From a virus: a stretch of 37,591 bases of DNA. The stretch covers positions 1 to 37,591 of IMG/VR virus record IMGVR_UViG_3300010885_035971. One strand, written 5' to 3'. The position numbers and the translations under genes were made by a program. The notes under the pieces were generated by a model. It was not told the origin of the DNA, ran no database searches, and saw only the letters and a program-made list of their open reading frames with translations. This document shows, piece after piece, positions 25,631-31,986 of this stretch; the stretch's first letter is position 1, and each line of letters starts with the position of its first letter.

Positions 25631-25730
25631 GTTCTTTGTTTTGTTTTGTTTTGTTTTGTTTTGGTGCTCCATCTAAGCGGAAAGCTGCGCGTCGGAAAAA
25701 GTCAAGACAGTCTTGACTTTCTGGTTTGAA
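25631..25730 (-). promoter_or_regulatory. Intergenic cassette with (GTTTT)5, variant loop
   Basis: GTTTT units at 25638-25662, box GCTCCATCTAAGCGG/AAAGCTGCGC at 25666-25690, and a perfect inverted repeat AAAGTCAAGA-CAG-TCTTGACTTT at 25698-25720, then CTGGTTT before the stop of the next gene. Confidence 0.7.
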
Positions 25731-26234
25731 TCAGGCGACAAGGCCGGAAATGACTTCCAGCATGGCGTTGGCCTGCGCCTCAGTCATTGTCCCCAATGTC
25801 TTGAGACTTGCGAGAACTTGTTCGAACGTGTAACCGGTTCCCTCTTTCTGGTCGCCGGTTTCATCTTGGCTTTTCGCCTTGTCCTTCCCGCGGTTTTTCG
25901 ACGCGTCACCATCGTAAACCACTGCTAATAATTGAGCAATTCTTTGCTTCGTGACCAACCCAACCGCGTTTAGGAACTTGCTGGCGTCTTTTCTGGTCAT
26001 CGTCGTCGCATAACAAGCTTCAACCAGCTTGCGCGTGGCTTGCGAATCGTCGACGTTGCCCCCTATCTTGGACCATTCATTCGCAAGCGCTACTCCTGCA
26101 GCTTTGAAGTCTTCTCCGGCAGCCTGACATAAGGCCGCGACGGCTAGTGTCAGACTATGTGATGCGGTGGCGCAATTCCATAGGGCAGCGGAGGCGTCGG
26201 ATGCGGCGGTTTCAATCGTGATGTTCATTTTCAT
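25731..26234 (-). CDS. Hypothetical helical protein, 167 aa
   Basis: Start taken at ATG 26234 (MKMNITIETAASDASAALW); the longer frame is translated TTTG repeat (QTNKQTNK). Ala-rich helical N-terminal half, a central helix set (ATRKLVEACYATTMTRKDASKFLNAVG), a charged linker (GDASKNRGKDKAKSQDETGDQ) and a C-terminal helix pair (FEQVLASLKTLGTMTEAQANAMLEV). No known domain. First gene of the minus-strand block; its leader holds nine TTTG units. Confidence 0.65.
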   Translation of the reverse strand: MKMNITIETAASDASAALWNCATASHSLTLAVAALCQAAGEDFKAAGVALANEWSKIGGNVDDSQATRKLVEACYATTMTRKDASKFLNAVGLVTKQRIAQLLAVVYDGDASKNRGKDKAKSQDETGDQKEGTGYTFEQVLASLKTLGTMTEAQANAMLEVISGLVA

Positions 26235-26238
26235 GTTC

Positions 26239-26274
26239 TTTGTTTGTTTGTTTGTTTGTTTGTTTGTTTGTTTG
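26239..26274 (-). repeat. (TTTG)9 tetranucleotide microsatellite
   Basis: Nine perfect TTTG units, read as (CAAA)9 on the coding strand, end 4 nt before the ATG at 26234. It is the longest pure microsatellite in the window. Confidence 0.9.
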
Positions 26275-26377
26275 TGCAGGCATTCGTCGCCTACACTACC
26301 TTGACAGGGCAGGGGTCGAACCAATCCACTTTCCCCCGCTTGGCTGCTTTGCACAATAGATACCGATCGGTAGGTAT

Positions 26378-26395
26378 CCGGCGTCCGGTGACCGG
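26378..26395. repeat. CCGGNNN heptanucleotide cluster
   Basis: CCGG at 26378, 26385 and 26392 with exact 7-nt spacing (CCGGCGT CCGGTGA CCGG). A perfect 12-bp palindrome TACCGATCGGTA lies just before it (26361-26372). The 26235-26658 gap holds the TTTG repeat, these elements, a second CCGG pair at 26521 and promoter-like signals, but no gene that I can support. Confidence 0.65.
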
Positions 26396-26455
26396 TTTAC
26401 ATCTTACCAGTATGCTGTCGCTTTAATGCGCTTTTTGAATAGTTATAATTCATTG

Positions 26456-26502
26456 AAAATGAACACGTTGCACATAATAGTCAATTCCGCATTATGTTCA
26501 TT
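26456..26502 (-). promoter_or_regulatory. Possible minus-strand promoter within nested inverted repeats
   Basis: On the minus strand TTGACT (26484-26479), 17 bp, CATTTT (26461-26456). Around the -35, ACATAAT (26472-26478) pairs with ATTATGT (26491-26497), and AATGAACA (26458-26465) pairs with TGTTCATT (26495-26502). This looks like an operator over a promoter for the minus-strand block. The leader to ATG 26234 would be about 215 nt. Confidence 0.4.
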
Positions 26503-26520
26503 GTCACAAGTTGAATGGTG

Positions 26521-26531
26521 CCGGATGCCGG
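26521..26531. repeat. CCGG heptad pair
   Basis: CCGGATG CCGG with 7-nt spacing, 20 bp from the nested inverted repeats. Confidence 0.5.
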
Positions 26532-26618
26532 TTTTCAGCGGGACGCCACGGGTGGGTGCGCAATTTTTTCTTCTTCTCTTGATATGAATATACCCTTAGA
26601 GGAAAAAATAATTGAAGG

Positions 26619-26647
26619 TTGACGAGGGCATATAAACAGGGTATTCT
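26619..26647 (+). promoter_or_regulatory. Sigma70-like promoter, start of the right-hand plus-strand block
   Basis: TTGACG at 26619-26624, 17 bp, TATTCT at 26642-26647. The first in-frame starts are TTG 26659 and ATG 26665, so the leader is roughly 5-12 nt. Confidence 0.6.
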
Positions 26648-26664
26648 GGTGCATCTAATTGCAT

Positions 26665-26907
26665 ATGCCTACGGAACAAAGCTACTACGACAGGAACAAA
26701 GAGGCCAGAAAAGCCTACCAGAAGACGTATTATGCAGAGCGTCAGGGCGAGCTACGCAGGAAAAGGGAGCTTGAACCGCTACTACATCCCGATAAGTACG
26801 AGAAGAAACGAGCATATCAAAGGGAATACTACTTGACCTTTAGGGCAAAGCTACTCAGCAATAAAAGAATCCGGTATCGGGATTCCGGAATGAGGGATGG
26901 GGGCTGA
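26665..26907 (+). CDS. Small basic Tyr/Arg/Lys-rich protein, 80 aa
   Basis: From ATG 26665 (MPTEQSYYDRNKEARKAYQK); a TTG at 26659 would add two residues. Almost entirely charged and aromatic, with two similar blocks, YYDRNKEARKAYQKTYYAER and YEKKRAYQREYYLTFRAK, pointing to a basic helical nucleic-acid-binding protein. The last ~12 residues (IRYRDSGMRDGG) are encoded by the CCGG heptad array, so the original C-terminus may have been replaced. First gene after a strong promoter and divergent from the minus block, a position typical of regulators. Confidence 0.6.
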   Translation: MPTEQSYYDRNKEARKAYQKTYYAERQGELRRKRELEPLLHPDKYEKKRAYQREYYLTFRAKLLSNKRIRYRDSGMRDGG

Positions 26908-26926
26908 GGATTCCGGAATGCGGGAT
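26871..26926. repeat. Eight-unit heptanucleotide array
   Basis: Reading from 26871 in 7-nt steps: CCGGTAT, CGGGATT, CCGGAAT, GAGGGAT, GGGGGCT, GAGGATT, CCGGAAT, GCGGGAT. Phase is kept over 56 nt with degenerate units, and the array crosses the stop codon of the preceding gene. Confidence 0.65.
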
Positions 26927-27053
26927 GAGTTGTATGACAAATAATGTACACTATTTGCCACTAGAAATTTGTTAGCTAACAAAAGACTAACAAGTATGCA
27001 GCCAGTTCTCTCGCGCAGTGCAGATCGCGCTTGCACGTAGCAGGAGCCAGTCA

Positions 27054-27064
27054 CCGGACACCGG
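27054..27064. repeat. CCGG heptad pair before element copy B
   Basis: CCGGACA CCGGATT, 7-nt spacing, 41 bp before the duplicated element. The 26908-27314 gap holds the end of the heptad array, this pair, copy B of the duplicated element and a promoter, but no supported gene. Confidence 0.5.
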
Positions 27065-27104
27065 ATTCAGGGTAAATGGCGTCGGCTAGTTTATGACTTA
27101 TGCG

Positions 27105-27228
27105 TTTTCTGCCCCCCGAGAAAGTTCAAAGACTTTCTGGAAAGTGGGTATCTCAATAAATTCATATAATTCATAAAGGGTAAAAGGAAATGAATTATTG
27201 ACCTATTATGAATTACCTAAAGGAGAAA
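27105..27228 (+). repeat. Duplicated ~122-bp intergenic element, copy B
   Basis: Aligns with 5083-5204. AGAAAGT-TCAAAG-ACTTTCT forms a 7-bp hairpin and ACTTTC-TG-GAAAGT a second, mutually exclusive one. The 3' block TTATTGACCTATTATGAATT, then ACCTAAAGGAGA, is almost identical to copy A. A mini-ORF starting MNYLKE again begins at its end. Both copies precede CCGG heptads and a plus-strand promoter. Confidence 0.8.
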
Positions 27229-27274
27229 GATATAGTATATAGTATAAGCCTAAAATCAATAAATAACTTTTAGC

Positions 27275-27304
27275 TTGACGGAAACCGGTCACCGGATGCA
27301 TATT
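27275..27304 (+). promoter_or_regulatory. Promoter with CCGG heptads in the spacer
   Basis: TTGACG at 27275-27280, 18 bp, CATATT at 27299-27304; ATG at 27315. The spacer contains CCGGTCA CCGG (27285, 27292), so a heptad-binding protein would compete with or recruit polymerase. Confidence 0.5.
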
Positions 27305-27314
27305 GGGTTTGCCT

Positions 27315-27929
27315 ATGAGCGCTACTGCATGCACCACAGAAAGAATAGTTAGAGTTAAAACGGAACAAGTTTTAGTTAGACCGCGTAAGGGGTCGGTTCG
27401 CGAAGATGGTAAGGTCTTTGTCGGGATAAGGAAATCTTGTGTCAACGATGAATATTGGATTTCAGCAGAGCGTTTTGCTGAGATGCGCCTCGCCGAAGTC
27501 AATAGAGCCGTAGCGGTTGCTGAGCTACGACGGGCTAAATCCAAACTACGCAAAGCCAATAACCTACGCTATGCGCCAGCCTCAAGCTTTAGAAAGACCC
27601 CCCTTAGGTTTCCCTCAAAAATAACTCAGAAATGTTTTGACAATATCCCTTACGGGACTCACAGTACCCCCGACATGACAAACCAAATCGAAATGACTAT
27701 CATCCCAAACTATTCCAAGTACGGCATCACGCGTGACGGCGTTGTGACCCGCGTGATACCGGCCGCTAGAGGGCGTACTGCTGGCGTGCAGCACCGTGTG
27801 AAGCCCGTCATCCACCCTAGAGGGCACCAATGGTGCGTACAGATTACCGGAGACGACGGCGTACGTAAGCGTATCCCTATTACTCAACTGGTAAAATTGA
27901 TTTTCGGTGAGCCTGAAACAATTTCTTGA
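27315..27929 (+). CDS. Putative DNA-binding protein with NUMOD-like C-terminus
   Basis: 204 residues from ATG 27315 (MSATACTTERIVRV), chosen over TTG 27303 because of the promoter -10. N-terminal ~100 residues are basic with a helical AEMRLAEVNRAVAVAELRRAK stretch. The C-terminal ~70 read PNYSKYGITRDGVVTRVI, VKPVIHPRGHQWCVQITGDDG and IPITQLVKLIFGEP. That pattern (Y-x-I-x-x-DG-x-V, long gap, G-strand, R-x-x-L-V-x-x-x-F) is like NUMOD/HNH-associated DNA-binding modules, but no HNH nuclease is present. It may be a nuclease-less homing remnant or a regulator. Its stop overlaps the portal promoter. Confidence 0.6.
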   Translation: MSATACTTERIVRVKTEQVLVRPRKGSVREDGKVFVGIRKSCVNDEYWISAERFAEMRLAEVNRAVAVAELRRAKSKLRKANNLRYAPASSFRKTPLRFPSKITQKCFDNIPYGTHSTPDMTNQIEMTIIPNYSKYGITRDGVVTRVIPAARGRTAGVQHRVKPVIHPRGHQWCVQITGDDGVRKRIPITQLVKLIFGEPETIS

Positions 27930-27954
27930 CTTTCTAGCTAACCCGAAATAATAT
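27926..27954 (+). promoter_or_regulatory. Promoter giving a leaderless portal mRNA
   Basis: TTGACT at 27926-27931, 17 bp, TAATAT at 27949-27954. The GTG start of the portal gene is at 27961, 6 nt after the -10, so transcription would begin at the start codon. Confidence 0.65.
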
Positions 27955-27960
27955 AACCCT

Positions 27961-30219
27961 GTGACACAGAACCCGCCCCACATTGTTTCTGGCCTGAATG
28001 AGTTTGACTTGCTCAACCTCGATCCGGATACGCTTGATGCCCCAGAATCGCGTTTGCGAGATGTGAAGGCGGCCAACTCAATTTACGATACCCTACGTAA
28101 AGCCGATGAAAAATCCTCCGTAAACCGGTCTCGTACGGATGCAATGTTCGATGGTGCCCCGCCGTACGACCAACGTGTCCTTACGAGCACCGGCCAAGGG
28201 AACCGCACAAACCTAAACTTCGGTGAGGCCCAGCGCTATTTGGATGTTTCGATGTCTGCCTACGTTGACCTCTATACTTCGCTTGAGCGGTTGGTCAATG
28301 TAAAGATCCAGTTGGGTGAGCCCGCATCACGCCAAGACGCGGAGGACATTATTGCCGAAGAACTAACCCAGATGCTTCGTGAATGGCCTGAGTTCCACAG
28401 CGCGTACCTTCGCCTATGTACGGAGTTTACGAAACACGGGGTCGGAGTGGCTTATTTTGAAGACCCTAAAAGTTGGAAATTCCGGGTGTGTGGATTGGGG
28501 GACTTCCTAATCCCACGCCAAACTCAAGCCTCTGAGGAGTACATCGAGGTAGCCTGTGCCCGTCGTCAGTATCTGCTTCACGAACTTTATGCCTTTGTCA
28601 AGAATCCGGAAGCCGCTGCGAAGGTGGGCTGGGATGTGGAAGAAGTGAAGCGAGTCATCCTTAAGAATGCCCGTACTTCTGGCCGCAACGGCAGCCACAC
28701 CTATGCTGACTGGGAGTCTACGCAGCGGGAGATGAAGAACAATGATTTGTATACCGGTCTGGAAAACACCACAGTTCAGGTGGTCCATATGTGGGTTCGT
28801 GAGTTCGATGGAAGCGTTTCATTGCTAATGTTTGCCGAGGAATCTCCTAAGGAGTTCATGTTCCGCAGTAACAGTTTGTTCAGTAATCCTGAACAAGCGT
28901 ACGTTTTATTTTCGTTCGGGGTCGGTAGCAACGGTACGTATCATTCGGTTCGCGGCTTGGGCCATCGCATCTTCAACCAGATCCAGACGTCCAATCGCAT
29001 CCGTTGCCAGATGCTTGATAGCGCCATGATGGCAAGTGCGGTGATGATCCAGCCAGAAACGCAGCGTGCGCTGGAAGACTTATCCTTCACGATGTATGGC
29101 CCGTACTCTATCCTCTCGCCCAATGTGAAGGTGGTTGAGAAGGCGGCACCAAACCTTTCGCAGAATCTGCTTCCTGCATTAAGCGACCTGCAGAACCAGC
29201 TAGCCTCCAATGTGGATTTGGTCTCTACTTACGGGTCACAATCCAGCCCATACCGAAATCAACTTCAGACGGAACACGATCTTGCCGTTTCTTCGCGCCT
29301 GACGGGCTCTACAATCAATTTGTTTTACTCCTCGTGGACTCGCCTACTAAGGGAGGTCGTACGACGCGCTGTGGGCAATCCTCAGCGTGATGCGCGTACT
29401 AAGGCATTCTTTGCCCGTTGTGCTGAGAAAGGTGTAGCGGAACCTATTATCAAATCGCTGGACTTTACCAAGACTACTGCAGTCAAAGCCATCGGTGCTG
29501 GCTCTGCAGCTAACCGGCTACTTGCTCTTCGTGAATTGAACTCTATTGCAGGCTCTTACGATGACGTAGGCCGACGCAATCTAATTCGCGATATTACTTC
29601 TGAACGGGTTGGTCGTGACCTTGTTGATCGGTATGCGCCAGCAAATCCGGAGCCGAGAACTACCGTTGATGCGAAGATCGCTATGCTAGAAAATCAAGCA
29701 ATGCAATCCGGCCAACCCGTTGCGGTTCTTGACAGTGAGATGCACGGCATGCATCTACGAATCCATAATCCGTTGCTGCAGCAGCTAGTGTCAGCAATTG
29801 ATGCCGGACAGGCAGATCCAGTACAGTATCTGCCTCTTGTGGAAAGCATCTTCAAGCATTGCTCTGACCACCTACAGTATCTTGCTTCCGATCCCTCGGC
29901 TCAGTCTCAAATTGCTGAGACTAAACAACTTCTGCAAATTGCACAGGAGGTGATTACTAATACCGGACGTAAGGTTCAGGCTCAGCAGCGCAAGCAGCAG
30001 GAAGCCCAAGCAGGGCAGGCAGGCCAGCCACAAGAAGGCCAGCCGCCAGCAGGCCCATCCCCAACGGAGATGAAGATGCAGGAACATCAACTCAAGATGC
30101 AGATCGCGCAACAGAAAGCGCAGATTGAGATGCAGATCAAGCAATCTAAGGCGGACCAAGACATCGCCCTAAAGGATGCAGCTCGCGCCCTATCGTTCTC
30201 AGGTAATTCTACAAAGTAA
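27961..30219 (+). CDS. Portal (head-tail connector) protein
   Basis: 752 residues from a GTG start. Portal-like features: an N-terminal stretch with a surface loop region (MFDGAPPYDQRVLTSTGQGNR), a long helical body, GVGVAYFEDPKSWKFRVCGLGDFL in the wing, a helix-rich middle (NQIQTSNRIRCQMLDSAMM), and a Gln/Pro-rich C-terminal barrel (EAQAGQAGQPQEGQ; MKMQEHQLKMQIAQQKAQIEM). Length is typical of large podoviral portals. Next come a small gene, a scaffold-like gene and the capsid gene, the usual head order. It forms the DNA entry and exit ring. Confidence 0.8.
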   Translation: MTQNPPHIVSGLNEFDLLNLDPDTLDAPESRLRDVKAANSIYDTLRKADEKSSVNRSRTDAMFDGAPPYDQRVLTSTGQGNRTNLNFGEAQRYLDVSMSAYVDLYTSLERLVNVKIQLGEPASRQDAEDIIAEELTQMLREWPEFHSAYLRLCTEFTKHGVGVAYFEDPKSWKFRVCGLGDFLIPRQTQASEEYIEVACARRQYLLHELYAFVKNPEAAAKVGWDVEEVKRVILKNARTSGRNGSHTYADWESTQREMKNNDLYTGLENTTVQVVHMWVREFDGSVSLLMFAEESPKEFMFRSNSLFSNPEQAYVLFSFGVGSNGTYHSVRGLGHRIFNQIQTSNRIRCQMLDSAMMASAVMIQPETQRALEDLSFTMYGPYSILSPNVKVVEKAAPNLSQNLLPALSDLQNQLASNVDLVSTYGSQSSPYRNQLQTEHDLAVSSRLTGSTINLFYSSWTRLLREVVRRAVGNPQRDARTKAFFARCAEKGVAEPIIKSLDFTKTTAVKAIGAGSAANRLLALRELNSIAGSYDDVGRRNLIRDITSERVGRDLVDRYAPANPEPRTTVDAKIAMLENQAMQSGQPVAVLDSEMHGMHLRIHNPLLQQLVSAIDAGQADPVQYLPLVESIFKHCSDHLQYLASDPSAQSQIAETKQLLQIAQEVITNTGRKVQAQQRKQQEAQAGQAGQPQEGQPPAGPSPTEMKMQEHQLKMQIAQQKAQIEMQIKQSKADQDIALKDAARALSFSGNSTK

Positions 30220-30239
30220 ACAATCTTTCAATAAATTAT

Positions 30240-30268
30240 TTGACAAAGACCGTAGAATCAAGTTTAAC
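30240..30268 (+). promoter_or_regulatory. Promoter giving a leaderless mRNA
   Basis: Consensus TTGACA at 30240-30245, 17 bp, TTTAAC at 30263-30268, ATG at 30275 (6 nt between). Confidence 0.6.
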
Positions 30269-30274
30269 TTGCGC

Positions 30275-30565
30275 ATGCCAGCCCACAAAGCTACTGTCCC
30301 AAAGAGCCTAGAACATTGGTTCCATGATATTGCTGCTATCTCACGCCTACGCGAGATTCTGGATGACCCGATTTTTCAACTTGCCTGTGCTACACTCTCT
30401 TCTGCTGCACAGCCAACGTATTCTAGCATTATTGCTAACGGTACTAATAATGAGCGCCATTGTTGGCTCGGTGGCTATACGGACTTCTATCGTGACCTAC
30501 AGAAGCTGACTAAAAGTCCGGTATCCCGTACCGGTTCTCCTGAAGAATGGTCTCATATTGAATAA
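30275..30565 (+). CDS. Hypothetical protein between portal and scaffold, 96 aa
   Basis: Start at ATG 30275 (MPAHKATVPKSLEHWFHDIAAI), set by the promoter just before it; the longer frame overlaps the portal gene. Mostly helical (RLREILDDPIFQLACATLSSAA) with an aromatic C-terminal part (WLGGYTDFYRDLQKLTKS). No motif recognised. Position suggests a small head-morphogenesis protein. Confidence 0.65.
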   Translation: MPAHKATVPKSLEHWFHDIAAISRLREILDDPIFQLACATLSSAAQPTYSSIIANGTNNERHCWLGGYTDFYRDLQKLTKSPVSRTGSPEEWSHIE

Positions 30566-30589
30566 CAAGCAACTAATCTACCCCTAATT

Positions 30590-31723
30590 ATGACTACACT
30601 TGAATCTGCGCCAGCATCTGACACCGCATTGGAGACCTCACCAACCAATACTGGTGGGTTTATCGAATCTCTCGACTCCTTCTTCGACTCGGTAGACAAT
30701 CAGACGTCCGAATCTAATAGTTCGCCCGTCATCGAAGAAGCAAAACCTACTACGCAACAAGAAAAGCCCCAAGAATCCAGCGATACTTTAGGCGATATTG
30801 AGTTTGAGGGTAACGCAAAGGACTGGACTCCACAAGCTGCGCGCCGATTTAAGGAGTTGAAGGCTGAACTCAAGACGTATAAGGCTAAGGAAAGCGAATG
30901 GGAGCAGACGCATACCCAGACTAGCAGCCGTCTCCAAGAATTAGAGGCGCTTGCCAATAACCCTGAGTTCGATCACCTTCGTACTCAAGTTGAATCGTAC
31001 GAGCAGCAGATGATTGTTACCAAACTGGAGCAAAGTCAGGCTTACCAGTCTTTAGTTGAGAAGCCGCTGATGAGTCTAGTAGGCGAAGCGGACGCGATTG
31101 CTACCAAATATCATGTAAACGGTAACGAGCTACTCGATGTGATCGCGATGAACGACGAATCACTACAAGAAGAGAAGCTAGCCGAAGTGCTCTCCTCTGC
31201 AAGTGATCGGGATAAGTACCGTATCTATAAAATTATCGAAGAGGTTAAGCCAATTCTGGAGCAACGCCGTGTTTTGCAGGAGAATGCTAAAGCAGCTCTA
31301 GCTGAAGCTGAGCAGTTGGACCTTGAACGTGGCCGCCATAGCTTGGCACAAAAAGTGCAGCAGCGTCAAGAAGCGGCTAATTCTGTGGCGAACAAGCTTC
31401 GCGATAAGGTATCCTTTCTTTCTAATGTTGATGGGCTTGACCTGAATCAAATTGCTAAAGAAGCGGCCCAGATTGACCCATCTGCACTGGATCATGTCAA
31501 TAGTACGTATCAGGCTATGGCTGCGAAGATTCTTCCGAAGATGGTTAGCCACTACATGACATTGCAGAAGGAGGTAGATTCGCTTACCTCACGCCTTGCT
31601 GACTTTGATCGCGCTACCCCCAAAGCTGGCGGAGGTACTGTTAATTCTGGCTCACGTAGTGGGTCTCAAGTTAGTGATGGTAAGTCATTCGTTGATGCAA
31701 TTGCAGCAGCCTTTGGAAGCTAA
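30590..31723 (+). CDS. Probable capsid scaffolding protein
   Basis: 377 residues. Disordered, acidic N-terminus (Ser/Thr/Glu-rich, 1-75), an AKDWTPQAARRFKELKAELKTYK segment that starts a long coiled coil (~80-250), further helices with QQRQEAANSV, and a C-terminal Gly/Ser linker (KAGGGTVNSGSRSGSQ) ahead of a short amphipathic end helix (SFVDAIAAAFGS). This layout with the capsid gene next is typical of podoviral scaffolds, whose C-terminus binds the coat protein. Confidence 0.75.
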   Translation: MTTLESAPASDTALETSPTNTGGFIESLDSFFDSVDNQTSESNSSPVIEEAKPTTQQEKPQESSDTLGDIEFEGNAKDWTPQAARRFKELKAELKTYKAKESEWEQTHTQTSSRLQELEALANNPEFDHLRTQVESYEQQMIVTKLEQSQAYQSLVEKPLMSLVGEADAIATKYHVNGNELLDVIAMNDESLQEEKLAEVLSSASDRDKYRIYKIIEEVKPILEQRRVLQENAKAALAEAEQLDLERGRHSLAQKVQQRQEAANSVANKLRDKVSFLSNVDGLDLNQIAKEAAQIDPSALDHVNSTYQAMAAKILPKMVSHYMTLQKEVDSLTSRLADFDRATPKAGGGTVNSGSRSGSQVSDGKSFVDAIAAAFGS

Positions 31724-31756
31724 AGTAAAAAAGTTTAGTTTCTAGTATTATTTGGG

Positions 31757-31785
31757 TTGACAGTTAATTGGTTTTATACCATTCT
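31757..31785 (+). promoter_or_regulatory. Promoter of the capsid gene with a long leader
   Basis: TTGACA at 31757-31762, 17 bp, CATTCT at 31780-31785. The transcript would have a leader of about 195 nt before ATG 31987, in contrast to the leaderless genes around it. The leader contains a hairpin GCCGCT-TGCTTC-AGCGGC at 31910-31927. Confidence 0.55.
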
Positions 31786-31986
31786 TCTCGCGTCTTGAAT
31801 TTTTGCACAGCTCTGGTTTGCTCTATCCCAATACCCGAAAGGGTTAAATATAGTTCTAAGAGTTAGGTAAAGATAAAAGGGCACCTTGAAGCTCGAGCCT
31901 ATGCGCTCAGCCGCTTGCTTCAGCGGCACCGTGTATAAAACGCTTATAATTCAACAACCCCCTTCAACTTTTAACTAACTAATTTT

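Noticed and set aside
25631-25672. Upstream starts adding NKTKQNKTK-type tails to cassette genes
   Set aside because: These residues are translated CAAAA microsatellite. Repeat number is not frame-preserving, so the ATG after the repeat is the sensible start.
30176-30274. N-terminal extension of the 96-aa protein overlapping the portal gene
   Set aside because: It would overlap portal by 44 bp, while a consensus promoter ends 6 nt before ATG 30275.
31860-31960. tRNA-like or riboswitch-like structure in the capsid leader
   Set aside because: Only one 6-bp GC hairpin is clear; no cloverleaf, anticodon arm or known riboswitch core could be built.
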